Assembly (NCBI RefSeq): GCF_008124865.1
Contig: NZ_VNHY01000005.1
Coordinates: forward strand, 56,954-120,953
DNA length: 64,000 bases
Direction of reading: 5' to 3'
Source of the DNA: Fodinibius salinus
Lineage (GTDB): Bacteria > Bacteroidota > Rhodothermia > Balneolales > Balneolaceae
Shown: piece by piece, positions 1-7,648 of the stretch
Layout of the letters: each line of letters begins with the position of its first letter
Position numbering within the stretch: position 1 is the stretch's first letter
Made by a program: the position numbers and the translations under genes
The notes under the pieces: model-generated
Seen by the model: the letters and a program-made list of their open reading frames with translations, nothing else
Told to the model about the DNA's origin: nothing
The model's database searches: none

Positions 1-1320
1 TAAATGGTTGGCTTGTTCAAACACTTCGATCCGATAGGGCACACCGGCCGACTCCAGCGCTGCTTTGATAGGAGGTTTGTTTTTGCCAGCAAGCACTTGT
101 ACATCTTTACCGCCAAATAAAGCCAGAACAGGGATGTCAAGTTTCTTTAAATCATTCGTGGGATCGTAAAACAGCAGTGACTGCATTTGGGGATTGGTAA
201 ATGCTTGCAGCAAGCCCTTACCCTGGGCGGATGCAGCAGAATCAAAATTAGCTATTTGGGGTTTATTTTGATTGGGCAGGCTTCTGAACATTTCCCCAAT
301 TTTTTTCTCATAGTGTTTTTTTGCTGCTTTTACATTGTTCTCATTATGTATAGCCTCCAGTGCTTTTTGAAATGCTGAAAGGGCAGGTTCAACTTTTGCT
401 TCTTCAAAGCCATTTTGTATAAAATTTTGTTTTAACTGATATTGCAAAATTTTATCAAGCGTCAATGATGGTGAAGCCATTAAAATGAGCTTATCAACTT
501 TTTTGTTTTTTGCCGCTACTCTCCCCCCGACAATGCCACCCTGACTGTGCCCCAGTAAAATAATTTTTTTAAAATTATGCTTTGGTCTTTTTGTAAGATA
601 TTTGATGATTGCTTCTACATCCGAAGCCAGCATCTGGAGTGTAGTATTTCCAAAGCTTCCGGTTGATTGCCCAACCCCGCGGTCGTCATAGCGGAAGGTG
701 GCAATATTGCTTGTAGTAAGAGAGTCAGCCAAAACGGCAAAAGGTTTAAAATCGCTGAGTGGGCGCAACGTCTCATCCCGATCTTGGGCCCCGCTGCCAG
801 ACATCATGATAACCAGTTGTTCTGGCTTGTTGTTTTTCGGCCAGGTTAACGTGCCACCAATATCAATCGAATCATTTTTAATTATAAGATCTTTGTGGTG
901 ATAGGGTAGATCTTTTTGTTGTTCAGCTTTTGCCTGTTCTTCTTCCTTTTTATCATACCGGTGTAGTTCAAACGAAAACTGTCGCCCATTTTGGGAGAAG
1001 GTGCCACTGATAACAGAGTCACTTTTGAAGATACCAGCAAAGGAAGCATAGCCGGGTCCGGCCGGGAACCCGAATGAAATAGAATCGGTTTCGGTGCGGC
1101 TAATATTCTGAAGCCCTAACCCTTTTGCGCCTTGTTGGGGAATGTCGATGGTGCCCGAGTATGAGCTGTCGTTTTTTTGAAAATGGGTGATGATGTGCAG
1201 TTTCTGGCCCATAATATTGATGTTGCCCCTCCAGTCACCGGACAAGGATTGGGCCGATCCCAACAGTGGCAGTAAACAAATCACAATGAGAGTAGAAAGA
1301 ATAGTTTTTGCTTTGGACAT
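1..1320 (-). CDS. Secreted alpha/beta hydrolase, C-terminus beyond the window
   Basis: The frame is open from an ATG at 1320 to the left edge, giving 440 codons with no stop. Residues 1-24 form a signal peptide ending in a GSAQ-type cleavage site, so the enzyme is probably exported to the periplasm. Residues about 25-110 resemble the beta-rich N-terminal domain that precedes many Bacteroidota serine hydrolases. The rest is an alpha/beta hydrolase fold: the nucleophile elbow GHSQGG places Ser259, GGKD gives the acid Asp406, and the catalytic His439 is at the very edge, so little of the protein is missing. It would hydrolyse an ester or peptide; the substrate cannot be read. It starts 15 bases after the SdpI-like gene ends and is probably co-transcribed with that pair. 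Confidence 0.85.
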   Translation of the reverse strand, partial: MSKAKTILSTLIVICLLPLLGSAQSLSGDWRGNINIMGQKLHIITHFQKNDSSYSGTIDIPQQGAKGLGLQNISRTETDSISFGFPAGPGYASFAGIFKSDSVISGTFSQNGRQFSFELHRYDKKEEEQAKAEQQKDLPYHHKDLIIKNDSIDIGGTLTWPKNNKPEQLVIMMSGSGAQDRDETLRPLSDFKPFAVLADSLTTSNIATFRYDDRGVGQSTGSFGNTTLQMLASDVEAIIKYLTKRPKHNFKKIILLGHSQGGIVGGRVAAKNKKVDKLILMASPSLTLDKILQYQLKQNFIQNGFEEAKVEPALSAFQKALEAIHNENNVKAAKKHYEKKIGEMFRSLPNQNKPQIANFDSAASAQGKGLLQAFTNPQMQSLLFYDPTNDLKKLDIPVLALFGGKDVQVLAGKNKPPIKAALESAGVPYRIEVFEQANHL

Positions 1321-1335
1321 GATAAATTTCGGATC

Positions 1336-1989
1336 TTAGTTAGATTTCTGATACAGATAAAAGGAATAGCCGGCCGGGATGAGTGCCAACAGAACAGTAA
1401 TAATAGTAAACAGGGTGCTGTAGGTTTGTAACTCAAAAAATGGATATAAAATGATGAGCAGCAATCCGCCGCTTACCCAAATATAAGAACCTATTCTGTG
1501 CGTTTGGCGCCAATTATCGGCATCCTCGAGGGCCCAAGGCACGCGGATCCCAATAAAATAATTGGGTTTAATGATGCGTAGATAATTGCCGAAAATCAGA
1601 AAAAATACTGCAATTCCGAGAAAAAGAATTCCCTGTGAGGGAATGGTATAGCCCAGCGCGTTGATCAGGATCCATCCCTGGATAGCTACCAGAAATACTA
1701 CACAAGCAGTACGCAATACGGGAATAGGTTTTTGGTCAATGGTTATACGTTTTTTGGGATCAATTTTGGGCAGGTACAGTAACACGGCATAGATAAATAT
1801 ATTGGTAACCGGGGTTATTAAACTACCGAATGTTTTGCTGCCATAGCCGGACACTTCGCCCTGAAAATTCCATTGTATAGCTATGCGTGCCGGCAGCTGA
1901 TCCCAAATGAAAGGCAGCAGGGCAAAGGGTAAAAGCACGAGTAAAATATTGTACCATTCTTTTTTGAAGGCGTAGGTAAGGGTATTCAT
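1336..1989 (-). CDS. SdpI/DUF1648 family integral membrane protein
   Basis: This 217-residue protein has about six hydrophobic segments (near 14-32, 57-74, 92-112, 118-136, 164-183 and 188-211). The N-terminal part with WDQLPARIAIQWNFQGE matches the DUF1648 domain. The later NYFIGIRVPW and NWRQTHRIGS segments match the SdpI motif. In Bacillus subtilis SdpI gives immunity to the killing factor SdpC and signals to the repressor SdpR; most family members elsewhere have no known toxin partner. No sdpABC-like genes are visible here. The gene follows the SdpR-like regulator by 7 bases, the same pairing as in Bacillus. Function as an immunity protein is inference only. Confidence 0.85.
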   Translation of the reverse strand: MNTLTYAFKKEWYNILLVLLPFALLPFIWDQLPARIAIQWNFQGEVSGYGSKTFGSLITPVTNIFIYAVLLYLPKIDPKKRITIDQKPIPVLRTACVVFLVAIQGWILINALGYTIPSQGILFLGIAVFFLIFGNYLRIIKPNYFIGIRVPWALEDADNWRQTHRIGSYIWVSGGLLLIILYPFFELQTYSTLFTIITVLLALIPAGYSFYLYQKSN

Positions 1990-1996
1990 GACAAGT

Positions 1997-2257
1997 TTAT
2001 TCTTTGTTGATCATTTCCAAAAACCAATTGGCGGCTTCTTCAAGCACGGTAGTATTAATGGAATACAGGATAAATTGCCCGTCACGTTCTCCGCTGATCA
2101 GCTCGGCTTGTTTCAGGATATCCAGATGGTGCGAAATGCTGGGCTTGCTGATATCAAACTCATTGGCAATTTCACCCGCACTGAGATCGCGGTCCTGCAG
2201 CATCTGCAGGATATTACGGCGCGTGGGGTCACTTAAGGCTTTAAATAAATTATTCAT
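1997..2257 (-). CDS. ArsR-family winged-helix autorepressor, SdpR type
   Basis: The 86-residue protein opens with MNNLFKALSDPTRRNIL, the usual start of SdpR-type ArsR regulators, which supports this ATG. The recognition helix region SKPSISHHLDILKQAEL and the wing EYxLY-like segment GQFILYSIN are in place. It has no metal-binding Cys pair (ELCVCDL is absent), so it is not a metal sensor of the classical ArsR kind. It is the first gene of a unit with the SdpI-like protein and the secreted hydrolase. A perfect 9-base inverted repeat begins 6 bases upstream of its start codon and is the likely autoregulatory operator. Confidence 0.88.
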   Translation of the reverse strand: MNNLFKALSDPTRRNILQMLQDRDLSAGEIANEFDISKPSISHHLDILKQAELISGERDGQFILYSINTTVLEEAANWFLEMINKE

Positions 2258-2263
2258 TTAGAT

Positions 2264-2283
2264 ATTTAGATAACTATCTAAAT
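2264..2283 (-). promoter_or_regulatory. Probable SdpR operator
   Basis: A perfect inverted repeat, ATTTAGATA-AC-TATCTAAAT, lies 6 bases before the start codon of the SdpR-like gene. A further TTAGATA half-site overlaps the start at 2258-2264. Position and symmetry suit a dimeric ArsR repressor that blocks transcription or translation start. Binding is inferred. Confidence 0.6.
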
Positions 2284-2430
2284 AATAAAAGTCAAGATCG
2301 CCGGGCTAAGGAAGGCTATAATTAAAGCTAAGGCTACCGGAAGTATTTTTCCTTGGGATGGGTATAGGGTTTAAAATAGTTCTTAGCTGTTCGAGACAGA
2401 ATAATATAAACGGCTTTTGGAAATCCTGTG

Positions 2431-2471
2431 AAAATAAAAATGCCCATCTCAGCGATAAGCCAAGATGGGCA
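2431..2471 (-). terminator. Rho-independent terminator of sodC
   Basis: On the minus strand a 9-base-pair stem (TGCCCATCT with AGATGGGCA, 13-base loop) is followed by a TTTTTATTTT tract. It lies just after the stop of the superoxide dismutase gene. Confidence 0.8.
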
Positions 2472-2492
2472 AATGTAACATAAAAGATAATG

Positions 2493-3098
2493 TTAGGAGC
2501 CGTTGCCAGAGTCGTCCATCATTTCTGCTTTTGCAATTCCTACTACACCACAAGCTTTGCGAGGACCGGCAGCACCAGAAGGCTGAGAGGTCAGGTCATC
2601 TTGGCCGCCGTGCAGAATCACGCCGTGTCCAATAATACTATTTGAACCGTTGAGTGAAAGGGTATTATCTACAAAATCAATAGAGGCGTTGCCATCAGCA
2701 TCGGCTTCGATATTGCCCATATCACCCATGTGTCGAACGGAATCGGTTGGAGCGCCGTGTTTATTTCCGGCAGGATTATAGTGTCCACCGGCGGAGGTGC
2801 CATCTGATGCTGAGCAATCCCCATACTGATGAATATGGAATCCGTGCATTCCAGGCGTCAATCCTTCAAGATTTCCTTGAACGCGCACGCCGTCGTCTGT
2901 TTTGGTAAATGTAACTGATCCTGAAACATCATTGCCTTTTGTGGGATGAACAACTGCAACAGCTTTTGAGTAATCAGTACTCATTTCTGCTTTTGTTTTG
3001 TCTTTCTCCATCTGTTGCTTGTTACTTTCTTGTTGAACACAGGATACAGCAAATGTAATGAGCAGTATTCCTAGTGAACATCGCTTTAATATCGTCAT
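2493..3098 (-). CDS. sodC: Cu/Zn superoxide dismutase, lipoprotein
   Basis: The protein converts superoxide to hydrogen peroxide and oxygen outside the cytoplasm. It has 201 residues with a lipobox ending at Cys20 (FAVSC), so it should be a lipid-anchored envelope protein. All metal ligands are visible: HGFHIH (His88, His90), bridging His106 in GGHYNP, zinc ligands His114, His123 and Asp126, and copper ligand His163. Cys95 and Cys183 can form the family disulfide, and Arg180 in GPRKACG is the substrate-guiding arginine. It stands alone, with a terminator behind it. An acid-rich, Lys/Gln-rich linker at residues 21-45 separates anchor and domain. Confidence 0.95.
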   Translation of the reverse strand: MTILKRCSLGILLITFAVSCVQQESNKQQMEKDKTKAEMSTDYSKAVAVVHPTKGNDVSGSVTFTKTDDGVRVQGNLEGLTPGMHGFHIHQYGDCSASDGTSAGGHYNPAGNKHGAPTDSVRHMGDMGNIEADADGNASIDFVDNTLSLNGSNSIIGHGVILHGGQDDLTSQPSGAAGPRKACGVVGIAKAEMMDDSGNGS

Positions 3099-3172
3099 AA
3101 TTTATGAGCTTTTAATTTTGGGCTATAGTTAGAGCGTCAAACAGGTGATAAGGTACAGGCATTCAACAATTT

Positions 3173-3928
3173 TTAAAAATATCTTCCTGCCCAGCTAGCT
3201 AACACCTCGGCTACGTATTTGCTGTCTTGTTCATGCATCAGTAGGTGATCTGCGCCGGCCAGTGATACAAAACTTTTAGGATGACGGGCGGTTTTGTAAA
3301 TATGTGCGGCATTGTCAATGCCAACAGTGTTATCCGTAGGAGAGTGGAAGATCATGAGTGCACGGTCCAAATGCTTAATAGCATCATCCATCTTGTTAGC
3401 TTCGAGATCATCAATAAATTGTTTTTTAATGGTGAAACTGCGTCCGCCAAGGGTAACGGTAGCCTTCCCTCGGGACTCAATCTCATCCAGTTTGGCACCT
3501 AAGTTCTTCTTTACATGCTCGGGATCAGAAGGAGCTGCAATAGTTGCCACAGCTTTACTTTCGGGGATATCACCGGCTGCTTGTAGCACGGCTGCTCCGC
3601 CAAGCGAATGACCAATCAATATTGTGGGGGACTGATGATGTTTGCGCAGGTACGAGGCGGCCTGCAGCAGATCATCAACATTGGATGAAAAATTGGTATC
3701 CACAAAATCGCCTTCGCTTTCTCCAAGCCCGGTAAAATCAAACCGGAATATGCCTATGCCTCTTTTATTCAGCGTTTTACTTATATTTTTTACGGATCTT
3801 AAATTTTTGGAGCAGGTAAAGCAGTGAGCAAAAAGAGCAAAAACATCTGTTGCAGTATCCGGCAGGTCTAGTTGGGCCGAAAGGGGATCACCTTGGGTTC
3901 CTTCAAAAGTAATTTTTTCTGATCGCAT
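3173..3928 (-). CDS. Alpha/beta hydrolase of the OsmC-associated type
   Basis: The 251-residue protein has no signal peptide and is probably cytoplasmic. It carries the nucleophile elbow GHSLGG, an acid in FHSPTDNTV and a histidine in AGADHLLM, completing a Ser-Asp-His triad. The N-terminal half (FAHCFTCSKN, FDFTGLGESEGDF) closely follows hydrolases that elsewhere are fused to an OsmC peroxiredoxin-like domain; here that domain is absent, and 251 residues is the normal length for the hydrolase alone. The substrate is unknown. It is divergent from the VOC gene, with 69 bases between the starts. Confidence 0.85.
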   Translation of the reverse strand: MRSEKITFEGTQGDPLSAQLDLPDTATDVFALFAHCFTCSKNLRSVKNISKTLNKRGIGIFRFDFTGLGESEGDFVDTNFSSNVDDLLQAASYLRKHHQSPTILIGHSLGGAAVLQAAGDIPESKAVATIAAPSDPEHVKKNLGAKLDEIESRGKATVTLGGRSFTIKKQFIDDLEANKMDDAIKHLDRALMIFHSPTDNTVGIDNAAHIYKTARHPKSFVSLAGADHLLMHEQDSKYVAEVLASWAGRYF

Positions 3929-3956
3929 GATCGAAAATTGATTTATATGTTTAGAG

Positions 3957-3964
3957 TACCTTTG
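3957..3964 (+). promoter_or_regulatory. Bacteroidota-type -7 element before the VOC gene
   Basis: TACCTTTG matches TAnnTTTG, 33 bases before the ATG. No TTG lies at the expected 19-21-base spacing (the nearest is 16 bases away), so only the -7 half is supported. Confidence 0.35.
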
Positions 3965-3997
3965 TTAATGACCACTTCAATATAAAAGTTCTTACGT

Positions 3998-4426
3998 ATG
4001 TCTGATAACGAAACACCTCTATTTCATTTGGCATTTCCGGTTGCTAATCTGGATGAAACGCTTTCTTTTTACCACGATGTACTGGGTTGTAATACTGGAA
4101 GAAGTTCGGATCAGTGGATTGATTTTGATTTTTGGGGACACCAAGTAGTTGCACATTTAAGTCCTGATGAAGCGGGTAAATCCAGTATGAATGATGTGGA
4201 CGGACATGCAGTGCCGGCCAAACACTTCGGCCTTATTTTGGAGTGGGAGCAATGGGAACAGCTGGCCGAGCGCCTACAGGAAGCGGATGTAGATTTCATT
4301 ATTGAACCCTACGTACGTTTTGAGGGAGAGCCGGGAGAACAAGCTACTATGTTTTTTACTGATCCCAGCGGCAATGCCTTAGAATTCAAAGCTTTTCGGA
4401 ATAAAGAGCAGATTTTCGCGACGTAG
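3998..4426 (+). CDS. VOC (glyoxalase/dioxygenase fold) family protein
   Basis: This 142-residue protein is a single vicinal-oxygen-chelate domain. Candidate metal ligands are His in LFHLAFPV, His in KHFGLIL and Glu in ALEFKAF, the usual positions in two beta-alpha-beta-beta-beta modules. The FFTDPSGNALEFK ending is typical of the family. Members include glyoxalase I, dioxygenases and fosfomycin or bleomycin resistance proteins; the exact reaction cannot be assigned. It stands alone and converges with the ABC-F gene on a shared hairpin. Confidence 0.85.
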   Translation: MSDNETPLFHLAFPVANLDETLSFYHDVLGCNTGRSSDQWIDFDFWGHQVVAHLSPDEAGKSSMNDVDGHAVPAKHFGLILEWEQWEQLAERLQEADVDFIIEPYVRFEGEPGEQATMFFTDPSGNALEFKAFRNKEQIFAT

Positions 4427-4436
4427 TTTCTTATTG

Positions 4437-4480
4437 GTTAATGGTTATTAGGATTATTCAATTAACTAATAACCATTAAC
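4437..4480. terminator. Long inverted repeat between convergent genes
   Basis: A perfect 15-base stem (GTTAATGGTTATTAG and its complement) encloses a 14-base loop between the VOC and ABC-F genes. The right arm contains the ABC-F stop codon. No clean T tract follows, so it may be a bidirectional terminator or a dispersed palindromic element. Confidence 0.5.
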
Positions 4481-6431
4481 TAAACTCTTCCTCAATTTTA
4501 CTCATCTCAGTGGCCAGCTCTTCCCACTTGGCATATGTTTCAACAAGTTCGGCCTTAAGCTTTTCATACTCTACTGAAATTTCTTTTACCTGCTCTTGGT
4601 CATCATAAAAATCAGATTCCGCCATTAGCTCTTCAATTTCTTCTTTTCGGGCCTCCATGAGTTCGATGTCTTCTTCCAGCGGATCTATCTGTTTTTTCAG
4701 TGGTTTAAGCTTTTCATATTTTTGTTGTCGCTTTTGGGCTTCTAGCCGCCGTTCTTCTTTTCGGGATAGCGTTTTATCCTGGGATGAATTTTCATTCGAT
4801 GCAGATTCTTTCTGTTCATCTTCACGTTCTCTTACTTTTTCCAGATAATAAGAGACATTACCCAAAAAGGTATTGGTTTCATTGGGGCGTACTTCCAGCA
4901 CTTTATTGACAATTGGGTCCAAAAAATCACGATCATGGGATACAATCATAAACGAGCCTTCATACTGCTTGAGCGCCTGCTGTAAAATATTTTTAGATTG
5001 CATATCCAGGTGATTTGTCGGCTCGTCAAAAATCAGAAAGTTAGCTGGCTGCATGAGCATGCGCGCTAGGGCCAGCCTGCTTTTTTCGCCCCCTGAAAGC
5101 ACGGACACTTTTTTAAAAACGTCATCACCCTGAAAAAGGAAACATCCCAGAATCGTACGGAGTCGCGTTTCTTTAGCCATGGGGGCCGCCTCACGCATTG
5201 TTTCAAATACGGTATGATCGAGATTGAGTTCGTCGGCTTGGTGCTGGGCAAAATAGGAGGTTGTTACATTGTGACCCGGTTCTCGCTGCCCACGGTCAAT
5301 ATCTTCGATGCCGGCGATCATACGTATCATCGTTGATTTACCTGCACCATTAGGACCAAGCACCGCAATTTTATCACCGCGGTCAATAGAATAGGAGAGA
5401 TCCTCAAAAACAACATTATTATCATATTGTTTACGAATGTTTTCCAGCTCCATGACTACGGCCCCACTTCGCTCGGGCGGCGGGAATTCAAAAGAGATTT
5501 CCTGCTCGCGTTCGTCAATCTCTATCTTATCCATTTTTTCCAGCTTCTTGATGCGGCTCTGTACTTGGGCCGCCTTGCTGGCATTATATCGAAACTTGTC
5601 GATAAACTCCTGTATCTCCTTAATTTCCTGCTGTTGATTTTCATAAGCCTTTCGCAGGTGTTCTTTTCGTTCGGCGTGTTTTTCTTCGTAATAATCATAG
5701 TTGCCGGAATAATCCAGTAGGTCACCATGCTCAAGGGCAAGGGTACGCTTGGTAATCTTATTGAGAAAGGCCTTGTCGTGAGATACGACAATGACTGCGC
5801 CCTCATAATTTTGCAAGAACTGCTCAATCCAGCGTAATGATTCGATATCCAGATGGTTCGTGGGTTCATCCAACAACAGGTACATTGGTTTGCGAAGCAG
5901 AAGCTTGCCTAAGGCAATACGCATCAGCCACCCGCCGCTGAATTCGGTGGTAGGACGATGAAAGTCATCAGGAGTAAATCCCAGTCCCATTAATATTTTT
6001 TCGATGTCTGATTCCAGCGAATAAGCCCCGGAGTGTTCTATGCGACTTTGCAGCGACCCTACCCGTTCCATTGTTTTTTGATATTGGGCCGAATCCTCTT
6101 CGAGTGATGCCAGCTTTTCGCGTTCCTGCTGTACTTGTTGCTCCAGCTCCCGGATGCCTTCAAATGTTTTTTCCATTTCTTCGTAGACGGTAAGTTCGGG
6201 ATCCGGATCCACGCCGTCTTGGGGCAGATATCCAACAGTGGCCGATTTTGACATGGTAATATCGCCTGAACTAATTTCAAGTTCACCGGCAATAATTCTA
6301 AGTAGTGTTGATTTCCCTGCCCCGTTGGGGCCCACGAGGCCAATTCGTTCACCGGGGTTAATAACAGTACTAATATTATCGAACAGGTAATCGCCCCCGA
6401 ATGTGAGTGATATATTATCTAGCTGAAGCAA
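4476..6431 (-). CDS. ABC-F family ribosome-associated ATPase
   Basis: The 651-residue protein has two ATP-binding cassettes in tandem and no membrane segment, the ABC-F arrangement. Cassette 1 has Walker A GPNGAGKST at 34-42, signature FSGGW and Walker B LLLDEPTNHLD. Cassette 2 has Walker A near 360, signature LSGGEKSRLALAR and LIFDEPTNHLD. A charged linker joins them, and residues from about 540 onward form a Lys/Glu-rich coiled coil like that of Uup or YheS. ABC-F proteins act on stalled ribosomes at the E site; some confer antibiotic resistance, but the sequence does not show that here. It is transcribed alone. Confidence 0.92.
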   Translation of the reverse strand: MLQLDNISLTFGGDYLFDNISTVINPGERIGLVGPNGAGKSTLLRIIAGELEISSGDITMSKSATVGYLPQDGVDPDPELTVYEEMEKTFEGIRELEQQVQQEREKLASLEEDSAQYQKTMERVGSLQSRIEHSGAYSLESDIEKILMGLGFTPDDFHRPTTEFSGGWLMRIALGKLLLRKPMYLLLDEPTNHLDIESLRWIEQFLQNYEGAVIVVSHDKAFLNKITKRTLALEHGDLLDYSGNYDYYEEKHAERKEHLRKAYENQQQEIKEIQEFIDKFRYNASKAAQVQSRIKKLEKMDKIEIDEREQEISFEFPPPERSGAVVMELENIRKQYDNNVVFEDLSYSIDRGDKIAVLGPNGAGKSTMIRMIAGIEDIDRGQREPGHNVTTSYFAQHQADELNLDHTVFETMREAAPMAKETRLRTILGCFLFQGDDVFKKVSVLSGGEKSRLALARMLMQPANFLIFDEPTNHLDMQSKNILQQALKQYEGSFMIVSHDRDFLDPIVNKVLEVRPNETNTFLGNVSYYLEKVREREDEQKESASNENSSQDKTLSRKEERRLEAQKRQQKYEKLKPLKKQIDPLEEDIELMEARKEEIEELMAESDFYDDQEQVKEISVEYEKLKAELVETYAKWEELATEMSKIEEEFS

Positions 6432-6555
6432 TATAAAATGATCGGTTCAAATTGAATATGAATATAAGCAACAAAGCGATGGAGCTAAATGATGAATTAA
6501 TATTAATACCAAGAGTAGTTTTTCAAATGAGCCACATTTCTGCTATTTTCCGCCT

Positions 6556-7647
6556 ATGTATTTACTGATATTTTATTTATCGCTTGCCATCGGTGTTTCT
6601 TTTCTGTGTTCCATACTGGAAGCGGTCTTGTTGTCTGTAAGCCGTTCTTATATAGCGATAATGGAGCGTAAAGGCGAAAGGAGCGGTAAGCTGTTACGCC
6701 GTTACAAGGAAGATATTGATCGACCGCTTTCGGCTATTCTAAGTCTCAATACGATTGCTCATACTGTAGGTGCGGCCGGTGTGGGTGCGCAGGCCCAAAT
6801 TGTATTCGGTGATGCCTATGTTGCCATTACATCTGCAGTACTTACCTTTCTTATTTTGGTACTTTCCGAAATAATTCCCAAAACTATTGGTGCTACCTAT
6901 TGGCGGGAGCTGGCACCTGTTGCGGCACGAACAATGCGTGCATTGATGTTCTTGCTGTATCCACTGGTTGTGATGTCACAGGCCATTACACGTTGGCTAT
7001 CGAACGAAGATAATATCCCCAGCTTTAGCCGCGAAGAATTTAGTGCACTGGCTGATCTCGGGGTTGAGGAAGGGGTCTTTGAAGAGGAAGAATCGCGTAT
7101 CTTTAAAAATCTAATTCGTTTTAACTCCTTGCGTGTCAAGGATATTATGACCCCCCGAACGGTGGTGGTAGGCTTTGATACAGGTTTGACAGTTGGAGAA
7201 GTAAGCGACAAAGTTGAGCAACTTCACTTTTCACGATTGCCTGTTTATGGGGAAGGCCGCGATGAGATTGCCGGTTATGTACTTAAGCATGATCTACTTT
7301 TGATGATGGCCCGCGGAGAGACCGACCGAAAGCTAAAGGAGCTTAAGCGTGATATTCTTATTGTTCCCGAAATTATGCCATTGCAGGATCTCTTTGAGCG
7401 ATTGATGAGCAAGCAAGAGCATATTGCTATCGTGGTTGATGAGTATGGTGGATTTGCCGGCGTTGTGACCATGGAGGACTTGGTAGAGACGCTGCTGGGT
7501 ATGGAAATTATTGACGAGGTGGATACTATCGAAGATATGCAGAAGATGGCTCGTAAAAAGTGGATGGAACGCGCAAAACGTTTGGGCATTGTCCCAGAAG
7601 ACATGGAGGATGCTGAAGATGCTTCATCTATGGAATCCTCATCCTAG
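6556..7647 (+). CDS. CNNM/DUF21 membrane protein with CBS pair (hemolysin C family)
   Basis: The 363-residue protein starts with a transmembrane CNNM (DUF21) domain of about 150 residues containing SEIIPKTIG, then an acidic helix (EEGVFEEEESRIFKN) and two CBS motifs beginning at VKDIMTPRTVVV and ending VVTMEDLVETLLG. This is the order seen in the CorC/YfjD group linked to Mg2+ and Co2+ handling. The C-terminal CorC_HlyC transporter-associated domain is missing; the tail is instead a short charged segment. Variants of this length are common, so truncation is not implied. The gene ends 1 base before the stop of convergent lysC. Confidence 0.85.
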   Translation: MYLLIFYLSLAIGVSFLCSILEAVLLSVSRSYIAIMERKGERSGKLLRRYKEDIDRPLSAILSLNTIAHTVGAAGVGAQAQIVFGDAYVAITSAVLTFLILVLSEIIPKTIGATYWRELAPVAARTMRALMFLLYPLVVMSQAITRWLSNEDNIPSFSREEFSALADLGVEEGVFEEEESRIFKNLIRFNSLRVKDIMTPRTVVVGFDTGLTVGEVSDKVEQLHFSRLPVYGEGRDEIAGYVLKHDLLLMMARGETDRKLKELKRDILIVPEIMPLQDLFERLMSKQEHIAIVVDEYGGFAGVVTMEDLVETLLGMEIIDEVDTIEDMQKMARKKWMERAKRLGIVPEDMEDAEDASSMESSS

Positions 7648-7648
7648 C

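Noticed and set aside
6556..7647. CNNM/CBS protein called truncated for lack of the CorC_HlyC domain
   Set aside because: Forms ending after the CBS pair are frequent in the family, and the frame ends cleanly next to lysC with no remnant of the missing domain.
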